Below are positions 32,257-38,611 of a DNA stretch of 42,936 nucleotides, piece after piece. The stretch is from an uncultured Flavonifractor sp. (GTDB lineage Bacteria > Bacillota > Clostridia > Oscillospirales > Oscillospiraceae), in NCBI RefSeq assembly GCF_944385615.1, contig NZ_CALWXV010000019.1, forward strand, positions 1 through 42,936, in the 5' to 3' direction. The number at the start of each line of letters is the position of its first letter. Within the stretch, counting starts at the first letter, position 1. Under the pieces are notes generated by a model. That model worked only from the letters and a program-made list of their open reading frames with translations. It was not told the origin of the DNA and ran no database searches. The position numbers and the translations under genes were made by a program.

Positions 32257-32514
32257 CTTTTACCACTCCATAGTCAAAAAGATCGGGCAGATTGGCGGAA
32301 CAGCCCGTCCGGGGACAGGCGGGGGGCCGGGTCAAAGGAGGCGGGAGCCACATAAGATACAGCAAGCGGATGCCGCCCAGGGCCCCCGCCGCTCCCCCTG
32401 CGCGCCCACGGGCTGCCGGCCCGGCGGGCCATGCCCTGGAATCGCGGGCCGCATCATATAGTGTCCGGGGGAGCCTTGGCTCTCCCGGACACAATTGGTT
32501 TTTGGGAGCCTTTC
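32257..32514. other. 258-base GC-rich gap between ilvA and rpe, with a strong hairpin
   Basis: The gap lies between two minus-strand genes. A 15-bp stem at 32461-32475 and 32478-32492 (one wobble, TT loop) follows the ilvA stop and may end that transcript, although no T run follows it. The rest is very GC-rich without a gene I can support. A short open frame on the minus strand (32249-32494) starts inside the hairpin and shows no family likeness. I recognise no structured RNA. Confidence 0.5.
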
Positions 32515-33735
32515 TTAGTTATAGAAATCGTTGGTGTGGCACTCCCGGGCCTTGTAGCCGGCGGCGCGCATGGCGTCCAGAATGGCCCGCTTGTGGGTGT
32601 GGCCGAAGGCCTCCAGGGTGACCCGCAGCTCCACGCCGCTCTGGCGGTTGATGTTGACAAACTGGTTGTGCTCCAGCTTGATGATGTTGCCGTTGGCCTC
32701 GGCCACGATCTGGGCCACCCGCAGCAGCTCGCCGGGGCGGTCGGGCAGCTGCACCGAGAAGGTGAACACCCGGCCCCGGTTGATAAGGCCGTGCTGCACC
32801 AGGCTGGCCACGGTGATGACGTCCATGTTGCCGCCGGAGAGGACAGGCACCACGTTCTTTCCCTTGCACTTCAGATGGCTCAGGGCGGCGATGGGCAGCA
32901 GGCCGGCGTTCTCCACGATCATCTTGTGCTTTTCCATCATGTCCAGGAAGGCGTCCACCAGCTCGTCGTCGTCGATGGTGATGATGTCGTCGATGTTCTT
33001 CTGGATGTAGGGGAAGATCTGGTCGCCGGGGGTTTTGACCGCCACGCCGTCGGCGATGGTCTCCACCTTGTCCAGGGTGACCACATGGCCCGCGTCCAGG
33101 CTGGCCTTCATGGAGGCCGCCCCGGTGGGCTCCACCCCGATGACGGTGACGTTGGGGTTGAGCAGCTTGGCCAGGGTGGACACGCCGGTGGCCAGTCCGC
33201 CGCCGCCGATGGGCACCAGGATCACGTCCACGTCGGGCAGGTCCTGGAAGATCTCATAGGAGATGGTGCCCTGACCGGTGGCAATGGCCGGGTCGTTGAA
33301 GGGGTGGACGTAGGTCAGGCCCTCCTCGGCTGACAGCTTGGCGGCCAGCTCGGCGGCGTCGTCGAAGGTCTCGCCGTGGAGCACCACCTTGGCCCCGTAG
33401 TCCTTGGTGTTGTTTACTTTTACCAGGGGGGTGGTGGTGGGCATAATGATGGTGGCGGACACGCCGGCCTGCTGGGCGGCGTAGGCCACGCCCTGGGCGT
33501 GGTTGCCGGCGGAGGCGGTGACCAGGCCCTTGGCCTTCTCTTCCTCCGACAGGGTGCTGATCTTATAATAGGCGCCCCGGATCTTGTAGGCGCCGGTGAC
33601 CTGCATATTCTCCGGCTTGATGTAGACATGGTTGCCGGTTGCCTTGGAAAAGGCGGGGCTGTAAACCAGACTGGTGCTGCGGATCACGCCGGACAGCACG
33701 CTGCGGGCCTCTTTAAATTCTTTCAGGGTGAGCAT
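32515..33735 (-). CDS. ilvA: Threonine ammonia-lyase with ACT-like domain
   Basis: This 406-residue PLP enzyme deaminates threonine to 2-oxobutyrate. The PLP lysine is K51 in QVTGAYKIRGA; SAGNHAQGVAYAA and the glycine loop PIGGGGLATG are present, and the C-terminal 80 residues form an ACT-type domain (QLPDRPGELLRVAQIVAEANGNI). The length and single ACT-like domain match the IlvA/TdcB forms of Clostridia. The ATG at 33735 follows AGAGGAAG; upstream in-frame codons run into the promoter. Whether the enzyme is biosynthetic (isoleucine) or catabolic cannot be told. Confidence 0.94.
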   Translation of the reverse strand: MLTLKEFKEARSVLSGVIRSTSLVYSPAFSKATGNHVYIKPENMQVTGAYKIRGAYYKISTLSEEEKAKGLVTASAGNHAQGVAYAAQQAGVSATIIMPTTTPLVKVNNTKDYGAKVVLHGETFDDAAELAAKLSAEEGLTYVHPFNDPAIATGQGTISYEIFQDLPDVDVILVPIGGGGLATGVSTLAKLLNPNVTVIGVEPTGAASMKASLDAGHVVTLDKVETIADGVAVKTPGDQIFPYIQKNIDDIITIDDDELVDAFLDMMEKHKMIVENAGLLPIAALSHLKCKGKNVVPVLSGGNMDVITVASLVQHGLINRGRVFTFSVQLPDRPGELLRVAQIVAEANGNIIKLEHNQFVNINRQSGVELRVTLEAFGHTHKRAILDAMRAAGYKARECHTNDFYN

Positions 33736-33775
33736 GGGGACAGACTTCCTCTCTACAAATCGGAATATGTCCTTA

Positions 33776-33804
33776 ATGATACTGACTTTTTGGGGGAAAG
33801 TCAA
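33776..33804 (-). promoter_or_regulatory. Promoter of ilvA
   Basis: On the minus strand TTGACT (33799-33804) and TATCAT (33776-33781) are 17 bases apart, 41 bases before the ilvA start. Confidence 0.8.
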
Positions 33805-33811
33805 CGTGTTC

Positions 33812-33840
33812 TTGACACTGGAAGAGGGGAACGGTACAAT
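33812..33840 (+). promoter_or_regulatory. Promoter of telA
   Basis: TTGACA (33812-33817) and TACAAT (33835-33840) are 17 bases apart. The -35 boxes of this promoter and the divergent ilvA promoter are only eight bases apart. Confidence 0.85.
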
Positions 33841-33893
33841 GACGGGGAGAACAGCACCGATTTTATTGGTATGAAATACGGAGGGATGTAGGC

Positions 33894-35048
33894 ATGGCTG
33901 ACAAGATGGAGTTTACCCCGGAGCTGACCCTGACCCCGGATCTGAGCGCGCCCGTGGTGGAGACCGCCCCCAAGACCGAACTGGCCGCCGCAGATGAAGA
34001 GGCCCAGGCGATCCAGTTGGACGAGAGCAGGCTGACCGAGGCCGAGCGGAAGATGGTGGACGATTTTGTCCAGAAGATCGACCTGACCGACACCAACCTG
34101 GTGCTCCAGTACGGCGCGGCAGCCCAGAAGAATATCGCCGGATTTTCCGAAAACACCCTCAACGCGGTGCGCACCAAGGACCTGGGTGAAGTGGGGGAGG
34201 CGTTGGCCTCTCTGGTGGTGGAGCTGAAGGGCTTTGGAGGCGAGGAGGAGGAGAAGGGCCTCTTTGGCTTTTTCAAGAAAAAGCGCAATCAGCTGGAGGC
34301 CATGAAGACCGCCTACGCCAAGGCCGAGACCAACGTCAACCAGATCGTGACGGTGCTGGAGAACCATCAGGTGACCCTGATGAAGGACATCGCCATGCTG
34401 GACCAGATGTATGAGCTCAACACCAAATATTATAAAGAGCTGACCATGTATATCCTGGCGGGCAAGAAGCGGCTGAACCAGGTGCGCGCCGGGGAGCTGG
34501 AGACCCTGCGGCAGCGGGCGGCCCAGAGCGGTGCCCAGGAGGACGCCCAGGCCTACAACGACCTGGCCAACATGTGCGGCCGGTTTGAGAAGAAGATCCA
34601 CGATCTGGAGCTGACCCGGATGATCTCCATTCAGATGGGTCCCCAGACCCGTCTGCTCCAGAACAATGATACCCTGATGCTGGAGAAGATCCAGTCCTCC
34701 CTGGTAAATACTATCCCCCTGTGGAAGAGCCAGATGGTGTTGGCACTGGGGCTGGAGCACTCCCGCCAGGCCACCGCCGCCCAGAGCGCGGTGACCAACA
34801 TGACCAATGAACTGCTGAAAAAGAACGCCGACCTGCTGAAGATGGGCACTCTGGACACCGCTCGGGAGGCCGAACGGTCTGTGGTGGATATGGAGACCCT
34901 CCAGCACACCAACCAGCAGCTCATCTCCACCCTGGACGAGGTGATGCACATCCAGCAGGAGGGGGCGCAGAAGCGCCGGGAGGCCGAGGCCGAGCTGGGA
35001 AGAATCGAAGGCGAGCTGAAGCAGAAGCTGCTGGAGCTGCGGGGCTGA
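33894..35048 (+). CDS. telA: TelA/KlaA-family toxic anion resistance protein
   Basis: This 384-residue cytoplasmic protein fits the TelA family (linked to tellurite and other stress resistance and to envelope stress). It is mainly alpha-helical with long coiled-coil-like stretches; the family core includes LGEVGEALASLVVELKGF, FFKKKRNQLEAMKTAYAKAETNVNQIV and TIPLWKSQMVLALGLEHSRQAT. GGAGGG lies before the ATG. The gene stands alone between its own promoter and terminator; the usual XpaC partner is not nearby. Confidence 0.92.
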   Translation: MADKMEFTPELTLTPDLSAPVVETAPKTELAAADEEAQAIQLDESRLTEAERKMVDDFVQKIDLTDTNLVLQYGAAAQKNIAGFSENTLNAVRTKDLGEVGEALASLVVELKGFGGEEEEKGLFGFFKKKRNQLEAMKTAYAKAETNVNQIVTVLENHQVTLMKDIAMLDQMYELNTKYYKELTMYILAGKKRLNQVRAGELETLRQRAAQSGAQEDAQAYNDLANMCGRFEKKIHDLELTRMISIQMGPQTRLLQNNDTLMLEKIQSSLVNTIPLWKSQMVLALGLEHSRQATAAQSAVTNMTNELLKKNADLLKMGTLDTAREAERSVVDMETLQHTNQQLISTLDEVMHIQQEGAQKRREAEAELGRIEGELKQKLLELRG

Positions 35049-35062
35049 GTTGAATGGAACAA

Positions 35063-35096
35063 GGGGCTGTTGCAAAATCGCGCAACAGCCCCTTTT
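35063..35096 (+). terminator. Terminator of telA
   Basis: An 11-bp stem (35063-35073 with 35082-35092) is followed by TTTT, 14 bases after the stop codon. Confidence 0.9.
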
Positions 35097-35151
35097 GTCA
35101 TCAAACGGACACAACTTTCTGTTATCCTGTCTGTGAAAGGAGGAGAGGGAC

Positions 35152-35262
35152 ATGGCCGACCACATTCTGGTGGTGGAGGATGAGAGCCGCTGCTGGGCGG
35201 TCAACCGCACCGGCGGGGTCAGCTTTACGGTCCTGCTGCCCGGCTTGCAATCTGAAAGGTGA
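35152..35262 (+). pseudogene. Relic of a deleted two-component system (response regulator start fused to kinase end)
   Basis: A 36-codon frame starts with a perfect ribosome binding site (AAAGGAGGAGAGGG) and the opening of a response-regulator receiver domain (MADHILVVEDE). After residue 11 it changes to SRCWAVNRTGGVSFTVLLPG, which reads like the last strands of a histidine kinase ATPase domain (GGxxFTVxLP). The simplest explanation is one large in-frame deletion that removed nearly all of a regulator and its downstream kinase. I cannot rule out a small functional peptide. A promoter for the next gene lies across its 3' end. Confidence 0.6.
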
Positions 35263-35273
35263 TGTGGTATCAT
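35245..35273 (+). promoter_or_regulatory. Promoter of the DUF975 gene
   Basis: TTGCAA (35245-35250) and TATCAT (35268-35273) are 17 bases apart. The -35 box lies in the last codons of the two-component relic. Confidence 0.7.
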
Positions 35274-35306
35274 TTCCTCAACTCAAACGAATCAGGAGGG
35301 AATGAG

Positions 35307-36107
35307 ATGGGATATAACCGTCCGCAGTCCAAGTGGCTGGCTCGGGACGCGATGCGGGGGGCCTACCCCCACCCCATGCTGGTATCGCTGGTCTATCTGC
35401 TGCTGACCAGCGTGCTGGGCAACGTGGTGATGAGCTTTGTATCCAACCCCTTTGACGCTGCCTATTATTATCTGACCCAGACCAACTATCCCGTGGATGA
35501 GATTATGAGCGCCATCTTTACCCCCAGCCGAATGGCGGTGCTCCTGTTGATGGAGCTGCTGCTCAACCTGTACTTTTGGGTGATGAGATACGGCTACACC
35601 TCCTACTGCCTCCGATTGACCCGGCGGGAGGGCCCCAGCTACCGCAATCTGCTGGACGGCTTCTATTCCATGGGCCGGGCGCTGGGGGTGAACTTCCTGG
35701 TGGCGCTGTTCCAGTTCCTGTGGGGGCTCATCGGCGTTGCCGTCTACGTGGTCTTTGTACTTGTGGGCGTATTTCTGGGCAGCGGGCTGGCTGTTCTTAT
35801 GGGGATTGTGTCCCTGGTGGTGTGGAATATCTATATTTCCTACCGCTACCGGCTGGCGGTTTACTTCCTGCTGGACCACCCGGAGATGGGGGTACTGGAG
35901 GCCATCCGCTCCAGCCGGGAGACCATGCGGGGGGTCACCGGGGCGCTGTTTGTACAGGACATGTCCTTCCTGGGTTGGTCGATCCTGTCCATTTTTACCC
36001 TGGGTATTCTGAACCTGTGGCTGGCCCCTTACGTTGGGTGTGCCGAGGCCAATTTCTACCACTGGGAGGTATACGGCTCCTACCCGGAGCGGCCCAGCGT
36101 GTTATAA
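35307..36107 (+). CDS. DUF975 family membrane protein
   Basis: This 266-residue integral membrane protein matches the DUF975 family of unknown function. Five or six membrane helices are visible (about 28-50, 75-100, 125-165 as a long hydrophobic block, 170-190, 225-255). Conserved-looking pieces are the N-terminal RDAMRGAYPHPMLVSL, the ISYRYRLAVYFLLDHPEMGVLEAIRSSRETMRG loop and the C-terminal APYVGCAEANFYHWE. The ATG at 35307 is chosen because AGGAGGG lies seven bases upstream. It has its own promoter and terminator. Confidence 0.85.
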   Translation: MGYNRPQSKWLARDAMRGAYPHPMLVSLVYLLLTSVLGNVVMSFVSNPFDAAYYYLTQTNYPVDEIMSAIFTPSRMAVLLLMELLLNLYFWVMRYGYTSYCLRLTRREGPSYRNLLDGFYSMGRALGVNFLVALFQFLWGLIGVAVYVVFVLVGVFLGSGLAVLMGIVSLVVWNIYISYRYRLAVYFLLDHPEMGVLEAIRSSRETMRGVTGALFVQDMSFLGWSILSIFTLGILNLWLAPYVGCAEANFYHWEVYGSYPERPSVL

Positions 36108-36127
36108 ACATAATATGGTAGAATAGG

Positions 36128-36155
36128 AAAAAGGCCGCCGGAAGGCGGCCTTTTT
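36128..36155 (+). terminator. Terminator of the DUF975 gene
   Basis: A perfect 12-bp stem (AAAAAGGCCGCC with GGCGGCCTTTTT) with a GGAA loop lies 20 bases after the stop codon. Confidence 0.92.
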
Positions 36156-36160
36156 CCAGT

Positions 36161-36194
36161 CTGCCGAAAAAGATCTGGAGATCTTTTTCGGCAG
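36161..36194. repeat. Perfect 34-base inverted repeat
   Basis: Two perfect 16-base arms (36161-36176 and 36179-36194) are separated by GG, six bases after the preceding terminator. Each arm contains GAAAAAGATCT. No T run follows on either side, so a second terminator is unlikely; it may be an operator or a repeat-derived structure. Confidence 0.7.
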
Positions 36195-36272
36195 GACCGA
36201 CAACTATTTGTGATCCTCCGGAGTCAAATAACAGGAACAGTCCATCACCAAACAACGAAAGGAAGAACCCAA

Positions 36273-36608
36273 ATGAAACGACTGGTATGTATGGCGATGA
36301 CTCTGGTGCTGGCGGCCCTGTGCCTGACGGCCTGCGGCGGCACAGGGGGCGGCAGCGCCGCCGACAAACCCGCCGCCTCCGGCGCCGCTCAGCAAGAGGA
36401 GAACAAGGTGGTCCACGGTATCATCAACCGTATTGGCAACCATCTGGTGCTGCTCACCGACGACGGCGAGTATCAGATCATGGACTATACCGACAAAGCC
36501 ATCCTGGACGGCTTTGCCGAGGGGGACAGCGTCGATGTGACCTACACTGGGGAGCTGGGCGTGGAGGACTCCACGCCGGTGATCGTCTCCATTGAAAAGG
36601 CTGACTGA
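36273..36608 (+). CDS. Small secreted lipoprotein of unknown function
   Basis: This 111-residue protein has a lipoprotein signal peptide (lipobox LTAC, Cys near 21), a Gly/Ala/Ser-rich linker (about 22-42), and a compact beta-rich domain (about 45-110: VVHGIINRIGNHLVLLTDDGEYQIMDY...GDSVDVTYTGEL) that resembles an OB-like or copper-binding-type small domain in outline only. I do not recognise a family. AAAGGAAG lies eight bases before the ATG. Confidence 0.75.
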   Translation: MKRLVCMAMTLVLAALCLTACGGTGGGSAADKPAASGAAQQEENKVVHGIINRIGNHLVLLTDDGEYQIMDYTDKAILDGFAEGDSVDVTYTGELGVEDSTPVIVSIEKAD

Positions 36609-36632
36609 AGCGGTTTGTCTCTGGCTGGGCCC

Positions 36633-36679
36633 GCTGCGGGTCTGGGGCTGTTATTCTGCCCCGGACCTGCGGCTCTTTT
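36633..36679 (+). terminator. Terminator of the small lipoprotein gene
   Basis: A 16-position stem (36633-36648 with 36658-36673), with several G-T pairs and a 9-base loop, is followed by TCTTTTC. It lies 24 bases after the stop codon. Confidence 0.75.
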
Positions 36680-36706
36680 CATGTATTGACGATGTTTAAC
36701 CAAGGC

Positions 36707-36961
36707 CTAAGGACCACACCGCAGGCAGGGGGAATACCCCCGGGCCAGCAGGTCCTCCCGGCTGCCGGTAAAAGCCAGCTTATTGGAGTCCTTCATCTGG
36801 CTTACACTGGGGCAGGCGGGGAGGTGGAATTTCCCGGTGCTGAGATTGAGGATATAGGTGGTCTGCTGGGCGGTCTGGACCGGGGGAGCGGCAAATGTGC
36901 CGCACCCCGCCGTCAGGGCCAGGACCAGGGCCAGCAGTCCGGCGGAAAGGGCCTGCCGCAT
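36707..36961 (-). CDS. Small lipoprotein with Ada-like metal-binding domain
   Basis: This 84-residue protein has a lipoprotein signal peptide (ALTAGC, Cys near 20) followed directly by an Ada-type/micrococcal-nuclease-tail metal-binding module: YILNLSTGKFHLPACPSVSQMK, NKLAFTGSREDLLARGY and CLRCGP, with the three Cys (and the His of FHLPAC) of a zinc-like site. In other proteins this module sits at the end of nucleases or ComEC-like proteins. The ATG at 36961 has AGGAGGTG upstream. A longer open frame to 37474 on the same strand runs antisense through the STAS gene region and is rejected. Confidence 0.8.
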   Translation of the reverse strand: MRQALSAGLLALVLALTAGCGTFAAPPVQTAQQTTYILNLSTGKFHLPACPSVSQMKDSNKLAFTGSREDLLARGYSPCLRCGP

Positions 36962-37152
36962 CCAAACACCTCCTGACAAAGTGACGTGGGAGATGTCTCT
37001 ATCATAGCCAGGGAGTGGGACGAAGCGGGGCGAACGGTGTCGATTTGGGAATTGAGGCCTTTTAAACTGTAAGAAACAATGCAAATATACCTTATTTTTA
37101 CAAAAAAGACCCATGAAATAGAGAAGTTTACCTGTAGGAGCCCGGCCCATGC

Positions 37153-37181
37153 TTGCGGGAACGGCCCGAATACGGTACAAT
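37153..37181 (+). promoter_or_regulatory. Promoter of the STAS-RidA unit
   Basis: TTGCGG (37153-37158) and TACAAT (37176-37181) are 17 bases apart, 62 bases before the STAS start. Apart from this, the 280-base divergent gap (36962-37243) is unusually AT-rich in its middle and shows no other clear signal. Confidence 0.75.
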
Positions 37182-37243
37182 AGAAGAAAGTTCGGCAGCC
37201 GGGCCCCGGTGGCCCGGAGCATAGAAACAGGAGGAAATCGAGA

Positions 37244-37540
37244 ATGACCATTACCAAGCGCAACGAAGGGAATAAGCTGACCATTGAGCTGGAGGGCCGC
37301 TTGGACACCACCACCGCGCCGGAGCTGGAGGCGGTGCTGAAGGAAAGCCTGAACGGGGTGAGCGACCTGACTCTGGATATGGAGCAGCTGTGCTATCTCT
37401 CTTCCGCGGGCCTGCGGGTGGTGCTCGCCGCCCAGAAGCAGATGAACAAGCAGGGCCACATGACGGTCACACATGTGTGCGAGGCCATTATGGAGGTCTT
37501 TGAGATTACTGGCTTTGTGGACATTCTGGACATTCAGTAA
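37244..37540 (+). CDS. STAS-domain anti-sigma factor antagonist
   Basis: This 98-residue protein is a stand-alone STAS domain (SpoIIAA/RsbV type). The phosphorylation loop is LCYLSSAGLRVVL with the target Ser at about 57-58, and strands EGNKLTIELEGRLDTTTAPELE precede it. AGGAGG lies before the ATG. No RsbW kinase or sigma factor is adjacent; the two RsbW-like ATPases in this window (4514 and 8727) are candidate partners only by inference. Confidence 0.9.
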   Translation: MTITKRNEGNKLTIELEGRLDTTTAPELEAVLKESLNGVSDLTLDMEQLCYLSSAGLRVVLAAQKQMNKQGHMTVTHVCEAIMEVFEITGFVDILDIQ

Positions 37541-37578
37541 GGATTGCGGGCAAACCGTCCGGAAAGGGGATAGAGAGG

Positions 37579-37962
37579 ATGGAGCAGGAATACATTCGTT
37601 TTACGGACGACCAGGAGGCGCCCTATTCCGACCTGGTGGTGTCGGAGGGGAAATATCTGTTTTTCTCCGGCCTGGTGTCCGAGGACCTGGAAACCCAGGA
37701 GCTGGCCTATGGCAGCGTTGCCTTTGAGACCAATCAAGTGCTCACCAACCTGAAGACGCTGCTGGAGCGTTACGGCTCCGACATGGACCATGTGCTGCGG
37801 GTAGACGTACTGCTGCGGGATTTTGACCAGCGGGATGAGATGAACGCCGAGTATGTGCGCCACTTCAAGCCGGAGCGTATGCCTGCCCGGTTATGCTACG
37901 GCAATGTGGGGCTGGCCGACCAGTGCAAGATCGAGATCGCGGTGACCGCCGTCAAGCGGTGA
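37579..37962 (+). CDS. RidA-family protein
   Basis: This 127-residue protein fits the RidA (YjgF/YER057c/UK114) family of enamine/imine deaminases. The pattern PYSDLVVSEGKYLFFSGLVSED, NLKTLLERYGSDMDHVLRVDVLLRD and MPARLCYGNVGLADQCKIEIAV is clear, and the conserved Arg in PARLC that binds substrate is kept. It follows the STAS gene by 38 bases and probably shares its transcript. Confidence 0.9.
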   Translation: MEQEYIRFTDDQEAPYSDLVVSEGKYLFFSGLVSEDLETQELAYGSVAFETNQVLTNLKTLLERYGSDMDHVLRVDVLLRDFDQRDEMNAEYVRHFKPERMPARLCYGNVGLADQCKIEIAVTAVKR

Positions 37963-37993
37963 CCGGCCCCAATGGAAAGAAACCAATAATCCC

Positions 37994-38022
37994 AAAGGCC
38001 GCCCTTTATGGGCGGCCTTTTT
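37994..38022 (+). terminator. Terminator of the STAS-RidA unit
   Basis: A perfect 11-bp stem (AAAGGCCGCCC with GGGCGGCCTTT) with a five-base loop is followed by TTTTT. Confidence 0.92.
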
Positions 38023-38050
38023 CCATGTTTTGGCGGGTCTCAAATTTCCC

Positions 38051-38079
38051 TTGACTTTTGAGGCAGAGGGTCGTATGAT
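38051..38079 (+). promoter_or_regulatory. Promoter of the marR-ABC operon
   Basis: TTGACT (38051-38056) and TATGAT (38074-38079) are 17 bases apart. Confidence 0.85.
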
Positions 38080-38088
38080 AATTGTCAC

Positions 38089-38116
38089 GTTAATAGATAA
38101 CTAGGTTAATAATTAA
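38089..38116 (+). promoter_or_regulatory. Probable MarR operator
   Basis: Just after the -10 box the sequence contains GTTA (38089), TAAC (38098) and GTTA (38105): two overlapping inverted repeats, GTTA-N5-TAAC and TAAC-TAG-GTTA, then an AT-rich tail. Such repeats at the start of transcription fit autorepression by the MarR protein encoded next. Confidence 0.55.
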
Positions 38117-38128
38117 AGGGGTGATGAA

Positions 38129-38599
38129 ATGAAGGAAGCAGAGCGCCAAGGGGACGACCTGGTGGAGCAGCTCAATGGAGCCCTGCGGCGGCTGGCACAG
38201 ATCCGACACAGCCTGCCTATGGGCGGGCTGCCCATGGGGGAGTTCTGGATGCTGCGGCTGATTCGGGATCGGGAGGAAACGCCGGAGGGCGGAGTATATG
38301 TCTCACAGCTTACCCAGTGTACCCATGCCTCTCCTCCGGCGGTATCCCGCACCCTGCGGAAGCTGGAGGAAAAGGGACTGGCCAGGCGGGAGACCAACCC
38401 CCACGACCGGCGCACCACCTATGTGGTGCTGACCCAGGCCGGGCGGGACCTGCTGGACGCCAACCAGCGGCAGATGGAGGAGCTGGCCCGGCGGGTGGTG
38501 GCCCGGATGGGAGAAGATGCCCTGCAAGCCTTGATGGCCCAGCTGGACCGCCTTACCAAGACCGTTCTGGAGGAACGGGAAACCATGTCTGTGGAATAA
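38129..38599 (+). CDS. MarR-family transcriptional regulator
   Basis: This 156-residue regulator has the MarR winged helix: helices QLTQCTHASPPAVSRTLRKLEEKGLARRE and the wing NPHDRRTTYVVLT, with dimerisation helices at both ends. GGGGTGATGAA precedes the ATG. It is the first gene of an operon with two ABC half-transporters, so it most likely represses the exporter and responds to its substrate. Confidence 0.93.
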   Translation: MKEAERQGDDLVEQLNGALRRLAQIRHSLPMGGLPMGEFWMLRLIRDREETPEGGVYVSQLTQCTHASPPAVSRTLRKLEEKGLARRETNPHDRRTTYVVLTQAGRDLLDANQRQMEELARRVVARMGEDALQALMAQLDRLTKTVLEERETMSVE

Positions 38600-38611
38600 G
38601 GAGAAAACGAC

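Noticed and set aside
32249-32494. An 81-codon frame on the minus strand between ilvA and rpe
   Set aside because: It starts inside a strong hairpin, overlaps rpe, and shows no recognisable domain.
36962-37474. An upstream extension of the Ada-like lipoprotein frame on the minus strand
   Set aside because: It is antisense to the STAS gene, and the lipoprotein signal with AGGAGGTG at 36961 defines a convincing start.
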